Below, piece after piece: positions 18,129 to 27,305 of a stretch of DNA of 64,000 bases; the first letter of the stretch is position 1, and every line of letters starts with the position of its first letter. The DNA comes from Silvania hatchlandensis. GTDB lineage: Bacteria > Pseudomonadota > Gammaproteobacteria > Enterobacterales > Enterobacteriaceae. Made by a program: the position numbers and the translations under genes. The stretch covers positions 329,270 to 393,269 of the forward strand of contig NZ_JAMGZK010000055.1 of NCBI RefSeq assembly GCF_025564065.1, written 5' to 3'. Under the pieces are notes generated by a model, which saw only the letters and a list, made by a program, of their open reading frames with translations, was not told the origin of the DNA and did not search any database.

Positions 18129-18848
18129 ATGATGCGCAAAACGCTGCTTGCGGCGACTTTAATGACCACCGCACTGACTGCTCACGCAGAGTACAAATGT
18201 GAAGTCACGCCGCGCGACGATGTGATCCTGAGCCCGCAAACCGTGCAGGTGAAAGGCGAGAACGGCAATCTGGTGATCACCCCGGATGGCAACGTTATGT
18301 TTAACGGCAAGCAGCCCACCCTGAGCGCTGCCCAGCGCGAGCAGGCAAAGGATTATCAGGCCGATCTGCGCAGCGCGCTGCCGTGGATCAACGAAGGCGC
18401 TCTGACCCGGGTTGAAAAAGGCCGCGTCGCGCTGGATAAAATCATCGCCAAAGAGGTGGGGGAGAGCAGCAATATGCGCTCGCGCCTGACCAAACTGGAC
18501 GCGCAGCTCAAAGAGCAGATGAACCGTATTATCGAACGTCGCACCGACGGCCTGACGTTCCACTATCAGGCGATTGATCAGGTGCGTGCCGACGGACAGC
18601 AGCTGGTGAACCAGGCGATGGGCGGCATTTTGCAGGACAGTATTAACGAGATGGGCGCTAAAGCGGTGCTGAAAGGCGGCGGTAACCCGCTGCAGGGCGT
18701 ACTGGGTAGTCTGGGCGGCCTGCAAACCTCGATTCAAAACGAGTGGAAAAATCAGGAAGCGGACTTCCAGGCATTCGGCAAAGACGTGTGTAAACGCGTT
18801 GTATCACTGGAAGAGAGCCGCAAGGGGCTGGTGGGGACGCTGAAGTAG
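18129..18848 (+). CDS. yggN: YggN, DUF2884 periplasmic protein
   Basis: The 239-residue protein starts at ATG 18129 (MMRKTLLAATLMTTALTAHA), a signal peptide with AHA cleavage, so it is exported. The mature part matches E. coli YggN closely (PQTVQVKGENGNLVITPDGNVM, LGSLGGLQTSIQNEW). It holds two Cys residues (in YKCEVTP and KDVCKRV) that could form a disulfide. The function is unknown. It has its own transcription after the yggL terminator. The 3' side abuts a large double inverted repeat rather than ansB as in E. coli. Confidence 0.92.
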   Translation: MMRKTLLAATLMTTALTAHAEYKCEVTPRDDVILSPQTVQVKGENGNLVITPDGNVMFNGKQPTLSAAQREQAKDYQADLRSALPWINEGALTRVEKGRVALDKIIAKEVGESSNMRSRLTKLDAQLKEQMNRIIERRTDGLTFHYQAIDQVRADGQQLVNQAMGGILQDSINEMGAKAVLKGGGNPLQGVLGSLGGLQTSIQNEWKNQEADFQAFGKDVCKRVVSLEESRKGLVGTLK

Positions 18849-18871
18849 GTTTTGCTTAAGTGCGGTCTGGG

Positions 18872-18949
18872 CCCCTCACCCTACCCTCTCCCACAGGGAG
18901 AGGGGATGTTTAGCACCCTCTCCCTGTGGGAGAGGGCTGGGGTGAGGGC
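18872..18949. repeat. double inverted REPIN-like repeat (CCCTCACCC...CTCTCCC family)
   Basis: Two palindromic units in opposite orientation: 18872-18905 (CCCCTCACCC then CCCTCTCCC/GGGAGAGGG) and 18915-18949 (CCCTCTCCC/GGGAGAGGG then GGGTGAGGG). Together they form one long inverted repeat of about 78 bases. The second unit supplies the stop and last codons of the DUF559 gene. Confidence 0.8.
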
Positions 18950-19275
18950 AACTGTCGATTCAGATGGGTAAGGATCGTCATCAGCACACTTTCTTCATTC
19001 ACTCTGAATTCGTTATTCCAGAACCTAATCACACGCCAGCCATGCGCATTTAGATAAGCCGTTCTGCGTAAATCGTACCCCTCATTATCCTGATGCTGTC
19101 CACCGTCCAGCTCAACGATCAGTCTCGCCTTGAAGCAGGCGAAATCCACGATCCAGGGGCCAATCGGCATTTGTCGGCGAAACTTAAAACCATAAAAACG
19201 ACGCCCCCTTAACAAATACCAGAGGCGTCCTTCTTCAGGCGTCATATTCGTGCGTAAGTATTTTGCGTTATCCAT
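18910..19275 (-). CDS. DUF559 nuclease-like protein
   Basis: The 121-residue protein resembles DUF559 / Vsr-like PD-(D/E)xK proteins: an N-terminal MTPEEGRLWYLLRGRRFYGFKFRRQ, then PIGPWIVDFACFKARLIVELDGGQH with the likely active-site Asp, Glu and Gln-x-His pattern, and WRVIRFWNNEF. Members are small stand-alone nuclease folds of unknown role. The last dozen residues (SPQPSPTGRG) are translated from the REPIN-like repeat, which provides the stop codon. The start could be ATG 19275 or GTG 19281. It stands where E. coli has ansB and yggM. Confidence 0.8.
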   Translation of the reverse strand: MDNAKYLRTNMTPEEGRLWYLLRGRRFYGFKFRRQMPIGPWIVDFACFKARLIVELDGGQHQDNEGYDLRRTAYLNAHGWRVIRFWNNEFRVNEESVLMTILTHLNRQLPSPQPSPTGRGC

Positions 19276-19338
19276 CCCCACACTCTGCCAGCTAATTCCT
19301 CAGCCAGCAGAGCGGGATGCAAAATCCTGAATCTGTCT

Positions 19339-20481
19339 TCAGGAATCTTCGGCGAGGAACAGCTCAAGAAGGGAGTTTAAGAACAGTTTGCCGTGCTCGG
19401 TTATCTGCCAGAAATCGTCGCACTCGGTCAGATAGCCCTGCGCCAGCGCGGCGTCAATCTGTGGGCGGATGACCGCTTCGGAAAGACCGGTATAGCGGGC
19501 AAACTCCGCGCGCGGCGCGGGTTCCAGCAGACGGAAGCGGTTCATAAAGAACTCGAATGGCTTGTCGTGCGCTTCAACGTCATGTTGACGCTCCAGATAG
19601 CGCCCTTCCATATAGCCACGCGGATGGCGCGTTTTGGTGGTACGCAGGATGCGCCCGTTCGGGAAGCTCACTTTGCCGTGGGCGCCGCAGCCAATCCCTA
19701 AGTAATCGCCAAACCGCCAGTAGTTCAGATTGTGCTGACACTGGTAGCCCGGCTTTGCATAGGCCGAGGTTTCGTACTGCTGATACCCGGCGGCAGTCAG
19801 CAGCTGGTGGCCCTGCTCGAAGATATCCCACAGCGCGTCATCGTCGGGTAGCACCGGCGGGCGCGAGCCAAACAGCGTGTTGGGCTCAATCGTCAGCTGA
19901 TACCACGAGAGATGCGGCGGATTCAGATCGATGGCCTGGCGCAAATCGTCCAGCGCTTCGTCCAGCGATTGATCCGGCAGGCCGTGCATCAGGTCGAGGT
20001 TAAAGCTGCGCAACCCCAGTCCGGTCGCCAGGTGTGCGGCGCGCTTTGCCTCATCCGGGCCATGAATACGCCCCAGACGCTGCAGTTTTGGCGCACTAAA
20101 ACTCTGCACCCCGATCGAGATGCGGTTCACCCCGGCGCGCTGATAGTCGACAAAACGATCGGCCTCAACGGTGCCCGGATTGGCCTCCATGGTAATTTCT
20201 GCATCCGCTGCCAGATTCAGACGTGCGCGCACGCCGTCGAGCAGCGTCTGCATCGCCGGGCCCGAGAGCAGGCTCGGCGTACCGCCACCGATAAAAATGG
20301 TCTTAACTTCACGTCCCTGCGCGTAAGCAACGTCGGCATCCAGATCCTGCAACAGGTGCTGAACGTAGTCGTCATGCGGCACTTCACCCTTCAGCGCATG
20401 CGAATTGAAATCGCAGTACGGGCATTTCTGCACGCACCACGGGATGTGAATATAAAGACTCAGAGGTGGCAAATTAGCCAT
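19339..20481 (-). CDS. hemW: heme chaperone / radical SAM protein HemW
   Basis: HemW is a radical-SAM-family protein related to HemN; HemW proteins are described as heme chaperones that deliver heme to respiratory proteins, not as coproporphyrinogen oxidases. The 380-residue protein has the [4Fe-4S] motif CVQKCPYC at residues 16-23, then [16 protein letters not shown] and the C-terminal HemN-type domain ([10 protein letters not shown]). Its start overlaps the end of rdgB by 8 bases, so it is translated with it. It is the last gene of the yggT-yggU-rdgB-hemW run. Confidence 0.95.
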   Translation of the reverse strand: MANLPPLSLYIHIPWCVQKCPYCDFNSHALKGEVPHDDYVQHLLQDLDADVAYAQGREVKTIFIGGGTPSLLSGPAMQTLLDGVRARLNLAADAEITMEANPGTVEADRFVDYQRAGVNRISIGVQSFSAPKLQRLGRIHGPDEAKRAAHLATGLGLRSFNLDLMHGLPDQSLDEALDDLRQAIDLNPPHLSWYQLTIEPNTLFGSRPPVLPDDDALWDIFEQGHQLLTAAGYQQYETSAYAKPGYQCQHNLNYWRFGDYLGIGCGAHGKVSFPNGRILRTTKTRHPRGYMEGRYLERQHDVEAHDKPFEFFMNRFRLLEPAPRAEFARYTGLSEAVIRPQIDAALAQGYLTECDDFWQITEHGKLFLNSLLELFLAEDS

Positions 20482-21067
20482 TACGTAACGCTTCCAGTAA
20501 CAGTTTTAGTGCGCGCCCACGATGGGAAATCGCGCTTTTTTCTTCACGACTCAGTTCGGCCGCGGTCTTGCCCTCAGAAGGGACAAAGAAAATCGGATCG
20601 TAGCCAAAGCCGCCACTGCCTGCCGCTTCGTGAGCGATGACGCCAGGCCAGCTGCCGTGACAGACCAGAGGAGTCGGATCCTCGGCATGACGCAGATACA
20701 CCAGCACGCAGTGGAACTGTGCCTGGCGCTGTGCATCCGGGACATCTTTCAAGGTTGCCAGCAGCTTTTCCAGATTTTGCTGGTCGCTGGCATCAACGCC
20801 GGAATAGCGGGCGGAGTAAATCCCCGGCGCGCCGCCCAGCGCATCAACCGCCAGACCAGAATCATCAGCGATGGCAGGCAGACCCGTAATCTGCGCGGCG
20901 TGACGCGCTTTCAGAATGGCGTTTTCAATAAACGTCAGGCCGGTCTCTTCAGCAGAGTCCACGCCCAGCTCGGTCTGCGCGACCACATCCAGACCGAAAT
21001 CATTTAACAGCGAGGCCAGCTCGCGCACTTTACCGGCGTTACCGGTAGCGAGAACAACTTTTTGCAT
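20474..21067 (-). CDS. rdgB: dITP/XTP pyrophosphatase (HAM1 family)
   Basis: RdgB hydrolyses non-canonical purine triphosphates (dITP, ITP, XTP) to monophosphates, keeping them out of nucleic acids. The 197-residue protein has the E. coli length. It shows the N-terminal substrate-binding [10 protein letters not shown], the central [24 protein letters not shown] with catalytic acidic residues, and the C-terminal GFGYDPIFF and SHRGRAL motifs. It sits 3 bases from yggU upstream and overlaps hemW downstream by 8 bases. Confidence 0.97.
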   Translation of the reverse strand: MQKVVLATGNAGKVRELASLLNDFGLDVVAQTELGVDSAEETGLTFIENAILKARHAAQITGLPAIADDSGLAVDALGGAPGIYSARYSGVDASDQQNLEKLLATLKDVPDAQRQAQFHCVLVYLRHAEDPTPLVCHGSWPGVIAHEAAGSGGFGYDPIFFVPSEGKTAAELSREEKSAISHRGRALKLLLEALRNG

Positions 21068-21070
21068 GGT

Positions 21071-21367
21071 TTAATCCTGTGGTATCAGTGCCGCGACGTC
21101 CGTCGGGATGTAATGCGGATTAACAATTTTGACCTGCTTGTGGCGACCCAGTTCACCCTTCTCGAGGATCACCTGGCCTTTGGCGACGCGAAACTGTTTC
21201 GCCAGATACTTCACCAGATGTGCATTCGCCTGGCCGTCCACCGGTGGGGCGGTGATGGCGACTTTTAACTCGTCGCCATGCAGCCCAACAATCGCGTCAC
21301 GGCTGGCTTTCGGCTGAATGTACAGCCGTAAAACCAGCCCGTCGGCGCAGGTGCTGACAGCACTCAT
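21071..21367 (-). CDS. yggU: YggU, DUF167 family protein
   Basis: This 98-residue cytosolic protein has the compact DUF167 fold: [47 protein letters not shown], followed by a basic [11 protein letters not shown] strand. The function is unknown. The start is ATG 21367 (MSAVSTC), since its ATGA overlaps the yggT stop (4 bases), a coupled arrangement; the open frame begins four codons earlier inside yggT. It is followed after 3 bases by rdgB. Confidence 0.93.
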   Translation of the reverse strand: MSAVSTCADGLVLRLYIQPKASRDAIVGLHGDELKVAITAPPVDGQANAHLVKYLAKQFRVAKGQVILEKGELGRHKQVKIVNPHYIPTDVAALIPQD

Positions 21368-21930
21368 AGCGCCATCCACAGCCCCGGCAGCAGGATGTTG
21401 CCCGTGGACTGCAGCAGTTCCGCGATACCCATGTTGATCACATACAGCAGCAGCACGAGGATCATCGGCGAGAAGTCGATTCCGCCCATCGCTGGCAGCA
21501 GGTTACGGATCGGGCGCAGCAGCGGCTCGGTCAGCTGAATTAACGAATATTCCACCGGGCTACGACCCCGGCTGACCCAGCTCATGATCGCCATTACCAT
21601 CAGCACCCAGAACACCAGCAGACCGATTGTTTTTACCAGGATCAGCACGGCGGCGATCCAGATGATCGGCTGGAAGGTGACCACCATAAACAGCACGATC
21701 GCTTTGATCACGCACAAAATCAGCGCCACAAGCATGGATGCGCTGTCGATCGGCCCCATCGGTGGGATCACCCGGCGCAGTGGCCCGATGATTGGCTGGG
21801 TCACTTTGACGACAAACTGCGAGAAGGGATTGTAAAAATCACAACGGGCCCACTGCATCCAGACGCGCAACAAAAGCACCATCGTATACAGTTCAATGAC
21901 CGTTGAGAGCAAGAAGGTCAACGTCTTCAT
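21364..21930 (-). CDS. yggT: YggT, integral membrane protein (two YGGT repeats)
   Basis: The 188-residue protein has two copies of the YGGT domain, each with two membrane helices: [37 protein letters not shown] and a second ending [27 protein letters not shown]. coli YggT has the same length. It has been linked to osmotic or potassium tolerance, and relatives associate with cell division or SecG-type membrane functions, but the role is not settled. It lies 30 bases downstream of yggS in the same direction, and its stop overlaps the yggU start. Confidence 0.94.
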   Translation of the reverse strand: MKTLTFLLSTVIELYTMVLLLRVWMQWARCDFYNPFSQFVVKVTQPIIGPLRRVIPPMGPIDSASMLVALILCVIKAIVLFMVVTFQPIIWIAAVLILVKTIGLLVFWVLMVMAIMSWVSRGRSPVEYSLIQLTEPLLRPIRNLLPAMGGIDFSPMILVLLLYVINMGIAELLQSTGNILLPGLWMAL

Positions 21931-21960
21931 GGCGTTCCTCAGGTTTCCTTAGTATGGGGA

Positions 21961-22662
21961 TTATTGGGTGTAATCGCGCGCACCGAAAATAGCCGTTCCG
22001 ATGCGCACCATGGTGCTGCCAGCCGCGATAGCGGCGTCCATATCGTCCGTCATGCCCAGCGAAAGCGTGTCGACCGTCGGGTAGCGCGCTTTAAGCGCCC
22101 CAAATGCTACAGCCATTTGCTGGGCGACGGCAAATTGCCTGTCGTAATCGGGTTCCGGGGCCGGGATCGCCATTAACCCGCGAAGCTGAAGGCCAGGAAG
22201 CGCCGCAACCTGATCCGCCAGCGCATCCAGTTCGTCCAGCGTAATGCCTGACTTGCTGTTTTCGTCACTGATATTGATTTGAATCAGCACGTTAAGCGGT
22301 GTCATATCACCAGGGCGTTGCTCGCTCAGGCGTGTGGCAATGCGCAGGCGATCGACGGTGTGGCACCAGTCAAAATGCTCGGCGACCAGACGGCTTTTGT
22401 TCGACTGCAGCGGCCCGATAAAGTGCCATGTAAGGTCCGTATGGCCGTTTTCGCGAAAGAGGCGAATTTTCTCTACCCCTTCCTGCACGTAGTTTTCGCC
22501 GAATGCGCGCTGGCCTGCCGCGATTGCTTCTGCGATGGCGCTCGCAGGCTTGGTTTTGCTGACTGCAAGCAGTGCCACTTCTTCTGAAGCACGGCCGCAA
22601 CGCATTGCTGCGGCTGAGATTTTGTCCCGGATCTGTGCCAGGTTGTGCGCAATGTCGTTCAT
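21961..22662 (-). CDS. yggS: YggS, PLP homeostasis protein
   Basis: YggS (PROSC/PLPHP family) binds pyridoxal 5'-phosphate without a known catalytic reaction and buffers PLP; mutants disturb amino-acid pools. The 233-residue TIM-barrel protein shows the PLP lysine Lys36 in LLAVSKTKP, FGENYVQEG, WHFIGPLQSNK and the phosphate-binding LSLGMTDDMDAAIAAGSTMVRIGTAIFG. It heads the yggS-yggT-yggU-rdgB-hemW run. Its ATG lies 17 bases from that of the divergent yggR, so the two promoters must overlap the genes or each other. Confidence 0.97.
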   Translation of the reverse strand: MNDIAHNLAQIRDKISAAAMRCGRASEEVALLAVSKTKPASAIAEAIAAGQRAFGENYVQEGVEKIRLFRENGHTDLTWHFIGPLQSNKSRLVAEHFDWCHTVDRLRIATRLSEQRPGDMTPLNVLIQINISDENSKSGITLDELDALADQVAALPGLQLRGLMAIPAPEPDYDRQFAVAQQMAVAFGALKARYPTVDTLSLGMTDDMDAAIAAGSTMVRIGTAIFGARDYTQ

Positions 22663-22679
22663 TTTCCGAGGATCGTTAT

Positions 22680-23663
22680 ATGGATATGGAAGAAATTGTG
22701 GCCCTTAGTGTAAAGCATAACGTGTCGGATCTACACCTGTGCAGTAATGCGCCGCCTCGCTGGCGACGGCGGGGCAAAATGGAGTTGGCGCCTTTTCCGG
22801 GGCCGGACGTCGTCGCGCTGATAAAAAGCTGGCTCAGCGATAAACAGCAGGGGGCATGGTGCACCTGCGGGCAGGTGGATTTTGCCGTGACGCTGCAGAA
22901 TCAACAGCGCCTGCGCGGCAGCGCTTTTGCTCATACGCAGGGCTGCTCGCTGGCGCTCCGGCTGCTACCGGAACACTGTCCGCAGCTGCGGTCGTTGGGT
23001 ACGCCGCGGGCGTTACCCGAGCTGCTGGCCAGCGATAACGGCCTGATTCTGGTGACGGGCGCCACAGGCAGCGGTAAATCGACCACCCTTGCGGCGATGG
23101 TCGATTTTCTTAACTGCTCCAGCGACGGGCATATCCTGACCCTGGAAGATCCGGTGGAGTTTATCCATCAGAGCAAGCGCAGCCTGGTCCAGCAGCGGGA
23201 GATTGGCCTGCACTGCCCGACGTTTGCCGAGGCACTTCGCGCCGCACTGCGTGAAGATCCCGACGTCATTCTGCTGGGTGAACTGCGCGACAGCGAAACT
23301 ATCCGTCTTGCGCTGACGGCAGCGGAGACGGGTCATCTGGTGCTGGCGACGCTACATACCCGTGGCGCGGCACAGGCCATCGAACGGCTGGTGGATGCCT
23401 TTCCCGCTCAGGAAAAAGATCCTGTGCGTAAACAGCTGGCGGGAAGCCTGTGTGCGGTGCTGGCGCAAAAGCTGGAGCGGGATAACCAGCAGGGGCGTGT
23501 CGCCCTGTTTGAACTGCTGATCAATACCCCTGCGGCGGCAAATTTGATCCGCGAAGGCAAAAGCTATCAGCTGCCCGGGGTGATTCAGACCGGGCTGCAG
23601 GCAGGGATGCAAAATTTTGAGCAGAGCCTCGCCGAGAGAAGGGCGCAGGGGCGGCTGGGGTAA
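22680..23663 (+). CDS. yggR: PilT-family ATPase YggR
   Basis: The 327-residue protein starts at ATG 22680 (MDMEEIVALSVKHNVSDLHLC); GAGGA lies about 9 bases upstream. It is a hexameric secretion-type ATPase of the PilT/VirB11 class, with Walker A GATGSGKST, the Asp box LTLEDPVEF, the Walker B region DVILLGELRD and the His box HLVLATLHTRGAAQA. PilT drives type IV pilus retraction, but no pilus genes are next to yggR, as in E. coli, where its role is unclear. It shares a 17-base divergent gap with yggS. Confidence 0.95.
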   Translation: MDMEEIVALSVKHNVSDLHLCSNAPPRWRRRGKMELAPFPGPDVVALIKSWLSDKQQGAWCTCGQVDFAVTLQNQQRLRGSAFAHTQGCSLALRLLPEHCPQLRSLGTPRALPELLASDNGLILVTGATGSGKSTTLAAMVDFLNCSSDGHILTLEDPVEFIHQSKRSLVQQREIGLHCPTFAEALRAALREDPDVILLGELRDSETIRLALTAAETGHLVLATLHTRGAAQAIERLVDAFPAQEKDPVRKQLAGSLCAVLAQKLERDNQQGRVALFELLINTPAAANLIREGKSYQLPGVIQTGLQAGMQNFEQSLAERRAQGRLG

Positions 23664-23736
23664 ACCGCGCCATACCTTGTATCCTGCGGCGCTGGCGGTA
23701 GAATCAGACTCTGACCTGCACTCACAGAAAACGGCT

Positions 23737-24429
23737 ATGTCATCCCAACCGAATCAAAGTCTGATTGACGGCATTCGCTGTCTGCAATATCTGGTCTCCA
23801 GCGGCCGCGCCATCGGTTGTCGTGAACTTGCGCGGCTGATGGGGATCAACACCACAAGGGTGAACCGCCTGCTGATGTCGATGGCCTCCATTGGCCTGAC
23901 CATGCAGGATGAACAGCGGCGCTATCTGCCCGGCCCCGGCATTCATGCCCTGGCGGCGCAGGCGATCCGGGGTTCGGAGCTGTTTTCCCGCGCGCTGCCG
24001 CAGCTGGAACGTCTGGCACCGCGCGATATCGTGGTGGCGTTGGGCGTGCTGTGGGAGGATCAGGTGATTTATATCTGGCACTCGGTGCCCGGGAGCCAGA
24101 CTAGCCAGGCGTTGGCCGGTTACCATATGTTGCCTGCGTGGCAATCGGTTATTGGGATGTCACTGCTGGCCGCCGAAACGGACGCAGCATTAATACCGCG
24201 CTTTAGCCCGGAACAGTGGCAACAGCTTGCCCCACACGTTGCGCAGCAGCGCCAGCAGGGGCGAGTTATCTGGCATCATGACGACGGCGAGGTCTCAATG
24301 GCGCAGCCGGTGGGTGCCCATCATGCCGCGCTGGCGTTTGCTGGCATGTGGAATATTGACGAGCAGAGCATCCAGAGCCGTCTTGCTGCGCTGACGGCGC
24401 TCAACGGCAAACTGCTGGACATGTCGTGA
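23737..24429 (+). CDS. IclR-family transcriptional regulator
   Basis: The 230-residue protein starts at ATG 23737 (MSSQPNQSLIDGIRCLQYL); the in-frame codons upstream lie in yggR and the gap. It has an N-terminal winged helix-turn-helix (about 10-65: GRAIGCRELARLMGINTTRVNRLLMSMASIG) and an IclR-type effector-binding domain (about 75-230, with HSVPGSQTSQALAGYHMLPAWQSVIGMSLLA). The effector and targets are unknown. It lies 73 bases after yggR in the same direction, with no catabolic genes beside it. E. coli K-12 has no gene here, so it is a lineage-specific insertion or a loss in E. coli. Confidence 0.85.
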   Translation: MSSQPNQSLIDGIRCLQYLVSSGRAIGCRELARLMGINTTRVNRLLMSMASIGLTMQDEQRRYLPGPGIHALAAQAIRGSELFSRALPQLERLAPRDIVVALGVLWEDQVIYIWHSVPGSQTSQALAGYHMLPAWQSVIGMSLLAAETDAALIPRFSPEQWQQLAPHVAQQRQQGRVIWHHDDGEVSMAQPVGAHHAALAFAGMWNIDEQSIQSRLAALTALNGKLLDMS

Positions 24430-24454
24430 GTGCGGGCACTCCTTCGGGCAGGGT

Positions 24455-24871
24455 TCAGTAACCCTGTTCGAAGAAGCTTTCGAGGATGATCACTGCGGAG
24501 GCGGAGTCAACGCTGCCTTTGTTGAGGGCGCGAAAACCACCATGCTCAAACAGGCCTGCGCGGGCTTCGACCGTGCTCAGGCGTTCATCGTGCAGCTTGA
24601 TCGCCACGCCAAAACGACCGTGGATCTTATTGGCAAAATTACGCGCCCTGGCGGTCAGCGGCTGTTCGGTGCCATCCATGTTTAAGGGCAGACCAACGAT
24701 CACGGCCTCTGGCTGCCACTCTTTTAACAGACGCTCAATCAGATTCCAGTCCGGGGTGCCGTTTTGCGCCTTGATGGCCGTCAGCGGGCGGGCGGTGCCG
24801 GTAATACGCTGACCAATCGCCACACCGATACTTTTGGTGCCGAAATCAAATGCGAGGAGAGTACCGCTCAT
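24455..24871 (-). CDS. ruvX: Holliday-junction-resolvase-like protein RuvX/YqgF
   Basis: The 138-residue RNase-H-fold protein has the E. coli length, with the first acidic motif [16 protein letters not shown], the second strand [13 protein letters not shown], and the C-terminal [13 protein letters not shown] that holds the last catalytic Asp. It is linked to processing of pre-16S rRNA ends and is named after RuvC-like resolvases. Its start shares one base with the stop of yqgE (TGATG), so it is coupled to it. It closes the gshB-yqgE-ruvX run. Confidence 0.96.
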   Translation of the reverse strand: MSGTLLAFDFGTKSIGVAIGQRITGTARPLTAIKAQNGTPDWNLIERLLKEWQPEAVIVGLPLNMDGTEQPLTARARNFANKIHGRFGVAIKLHDERLSTVEARAGLFEHGGFRALNKGSVDSASAVIILESFFEQGY

Positions 24872-25431
24872 CAGGCATGCCCCGCTACGCCAGGCATGGT
24901 CTGGATATCGATGCCAATCAGTTTTGCTGCATCACGCCAGCGATCGGCGATCGGGGTTTTAAACAGAATGTTTAAGTCCGCAGGTGCCGTCAGCCACGCG
25001 TTGTCGAGGATCTCCTGCTCAAGCTGGCCTTTTTCCCATGAGGCATAGCCAAGCGCCACCAGCACGTCGGTAGGGTGGTTTTCCGTACCCAGCGTCTCCA
25101 GCACGTCGCGGGAGGTGGTGATAACGGTGTTGTCCGAAATACGGATGCTGGAAGCGAAGCCCGGCGGCGTATGCAAAATAAAGCCACGTTCTTCGGCCAG
25201 CGGGCCACCCAGCATAACCGGTTTGTCGAGGCGAATTTCAGGCACGCGCGCGTCCTGGGAAATTTTTAACTTTTCCAGAATGCCTTCAACGGTAAGATTT
25301 TCCAGCGGTTTATTGATGATGATACCCATCGCGCCATCATCGCTGTATTCGCAGATATAAACGACTGAACGACGGAAAATCGGATCCTGGAGAGCAGGCA
25401 TGGCAATAAGAAAGTGATGCTGTAAATTCAT
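24871..25431 (-). CDS. yqgE: YqgE, UPF0301/DUF179 protein
   Basis: A 186-residue protein beginning [30 protein letters not shown] (start ATG 25431, equal to the E. coli start; 13 further codons upstream are open but not conserved). Other conserved segments are [15 protein letters not shown] and [19 protein letters not shown]. The function is unknown. Its tight pairing with ruvX, sharing a base at the stop/start, is conserved in enterobacteria. It follows gshB after 87 bases. Confidence 0.94.
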   Translation of the reverse strand: MNLQHHFLIAMPALQDPIFRRSVVYICEYSDDGAMGIIINKPLENLTVEGILEKLKISQDARVPEIRLDKPVMLGGPLAEERGFILHTPPGFASSIRISDNTVITTSRDVLETLGTENHPTDVLVALGYASWEKGQLEQEILDNAWLTAPADLNILFKTPIADRWRDAAKLIGIDIQTMPGVAGHA

Positions 25432-25518
25432 TGTCAGAGATCTGTTTCCTGGTTTAAAAAGCGACAGCACCCAGTATGCGTAGAAACCCGGATACTGTCA
25501 CTAACAGTATTGGCTGTG

Positions 25519-26466
25519 TTATTGCTTCAGACGTTTTTCAATCGCGTCCATCAGCATGCCGGTAATAGAGACCGGGAATTCCGCTTCGATCTCGCGAATA
25601 CAGGTTGGGCTGGTGACATTCACTTCCGTCAGGCGATCGCCAATGATGTCGAGGCCGACAAAGATAAGCCCTTTGGCCTTCAGCATTGGGCCGACGCGGC
25701 GGGCAATTTCCCAGTCGCTTTCGGTCAATGGACGCGGCTCACCGCGGCCACCGGCAGCCAGGTTCCCACGGGTTTCGCCACCCTGCGGAATACGCGCCAG
25801 GCAGTAGGGCACCGGCTCGCCGTCCACCACCAGCACGCGCTTGTCGCCATCAACAATGGCTGGAATATAGTTCTGCGCCATACAGTAGCGTGAGCCATGC
25901 TCGGTCAGGGTTTCGGCGATTACGCCCAGGTTTGGGTCACCCTCTTTGACGCGGAAAATGGACGCGCCGCCCATTCCATCCAGCGGTTTCAGGATGATAT
26001 CGCCGTGCTTCTGCCAGAAGGCTTTCAGCTGGGCCTTGTTGCGCGTGACCAGCGTGTCAGGCGTCAGATCAGAGAACCAGGCGGTGTAGAGCTTCTCGTT
26101 GCAGTCACGCAGGCTCTGCGGTTTGTTAACGATCAGGGTGCCTTTCTCTTCTGCACGCTCGAGAATATAGGTGCAGTAGATAAATTCGGTGTCAAACGGC
26201 GGATCTTTACGCATCAGGATGACATCGAGTTCAGCAAGGGGCAGATCCTGCTCGGAGCCAAATTCATACCATTTATCGTAATTCTGCTCGACGTTGACGA
26301 TGCGGGTGCGCGCCCGGGCTTCGCCGTTAATCAGGTAAAGGTCGCTCATCTCCATATAGTGGAGCTGATAGCCGCGACGTTGCGCTTCCAGCAGCATAGC
26401 GAAGCTGGAATCTTTCTTGATATTGATGCTTGCGATGGGGTCCATCACGATGCCGAGCTTAATCAT
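25519..26466 (-). CDS. gshB: glutathione synthetase
   Basis: GshB joins gamma-glutamylcysteine and glycine with ATP to make glutathione in the cytosol. The 315-residue protein carries the ATP-grasp fold: an N-terminal MIKLGIVMDPIASINIKKDSSFAMLLEAQRRG, LMRKDPPFDTEFIYCTYIL, the Gly-rich loop PLDGMGGASIFRV, and the metal-binding C-terminal RLTEVNVTSPTCIREIE. Length and sequence equal E. coli GshB. It lies 19 bases downstream of rsmE in the same direction. Confidence 0.97.
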   Translation of the reverse strand: MIKLGIVMDPIASINIKKDSSFAMLLEAQRRGYQLHYMEMSDLYLINGEARARTRIVNVEQNYDKWYEFGSEQDLPLAELDVILMRKDPPFDTEFIYCTYILERAEEKGTLIVNKPQSLRDCNEKLYTAWFSDLTPDTLVTRNKAQLKAFWQKHGDIILKPLDGMGGASIFRVKEGDPNLGVIAETLTEHGSRYCMAQNYIPAIVDGDKRVLVVDGEPVPYCLARIPQGGETRGNLAAGGRGEPRPLTESDWEIARRVGPMLKAKGLIFVGLDIIGDRLTEVNVTSPTCIREIEAEFPVSITGMLMDAIEKRLKQ

Positions 26467-26485
26467 TGTCTTCTCCGTTAATGCT

Positions 26486-27217
26486 TCAACCTAAATCGCC
26501 AAAACGCACCTGCAGGGCAGTAATGGCGGTCAGCGCGGTGGTTTCAGTACGCAGAACGCGGGGTCCCAACAGAATATCAGTAAACTGGTAGCGTGCGGTC
26601 ATGGCGATTTCATCCGCCGACAGACCGCCTTCCGGGCCAATCAGCAGCCGCACGCGCTCAACCGGCAGCGGCAGCGTATTGATGCTGGCGCTGGCGCGGG
26701 GATGCAGGTTGAGCTTCAGGCCCTGCTCCTCTTCGGCACACCAGGCTTCGAGATCCATCGCCGGGCGGATCTCCGGAACGCGGTTGCGGCCGGACTGTTC
26801 GCAGGCGGCAACGGCGATTTTTTGCCACTGCTGGAGCTTCTTGTTCAGACGTTCGGCATCCAGTTTAACGCCACAGCGCTCAGAAAAAAGTGGCGTAATG
26901 AGGCTTACACCCAGTTCGATCGATTTCTGGATAGTGAATTCCATTTTTTCGCCACGGGACATCACCTGACCCAGGTGAATATGCAGCGGCGATTCACGAT
27001 CGTCGATTTCGCCACGCAGGATGCTGACCTGCACGCTTTTTTTATCGGCGCGGGTAATTTCGGCGTCAAAGACCTGGTTTGAACCATCAAACAGCTGAAT
27101 CGCCTGGCCTGCGCCCATCCGCAGCACGCGGCCAACGTGGTTGGCGGCCTCTTCGGACAGGGCAATTTCACTGCCTGCGGTAATCAGTTCCGGGTGATAA
27201 ATACGGGGAATGCGCAT
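26486..27217 (-). CDS. rsmE: 16S rRNA (uracil1498-N3)-methyltransferase
   Basis: RsmE methylates U1498 of 16S rRNA using S-adenosylmethionine. The 243-residue protein (start ATG 27217, [10 protein letters not shown]) has a PUA-like RNA-binding N-terminal domain (1-70) and a SPOUT methyltransferase C-terminal domain with the trefoil-knot motifs [17 protein letters not shown] and [15 protein letters not shown]. The open frame upstream of ATG 27217 runs into a REPIN-like repeat and is not coding. It precedes gshB by 19 bases. Confidence 0.97.
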   Translation of the reverse strand: MRIPRIYHPELITAGSEIALSEEAANHVGRVLRMGAGQAIQLFDGSNQVFDAEITRADKKSVQVSILRGEIDDRESPLHIHLGQVMSRGEKMEFTIQKSIELGVSLITPLFSERCGVKLDAERLNKKLQQWQKIAVAACEQSGRNRVPEIRPAMDLEAWCAEEEQGLKLNLHPRASASINTLPLPVERVRLLIGPEGGLSADEIAMTARYQFTDILLGPRVLRTETTALTAITALQVRFGDLG

Positions 27218-27240
27218 AGTCAAAGAATTCCATCGATCTG

Positions 27241-27277
27241 CCCCCTCAGCCCTGTGGGGAGAAGGTGAGGGCGAGGG
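27241..27277. repeat. degenerate REPIN-like repeat between endA and rsmE
   Basis: CCCCCTCAGCCC, then GTGGGGAGAAGG and GTGAGGGCGAGGGG: a diverged copy of the CCCTCACCC/CTCTCCC family found at 18872, 59986 and 63798. Confidence 0.55.
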
Positions 27278-27305
27278 GCGAATAAACAATTCCCGCTAGT
27301 GTAGG

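Noticed and set aside
18872..18949. CRISPR-like repeats
   Set aside because: The repeats are palindromic REPIN-type units in opposite orientation without regular spacers or cas genes.
22680..23663. Type IV pilus locus around the PilT-like yggR
   Set aside because: No pilin, PilB, PilC or PilQ genes are near; yggR stands alone as in E. coli.
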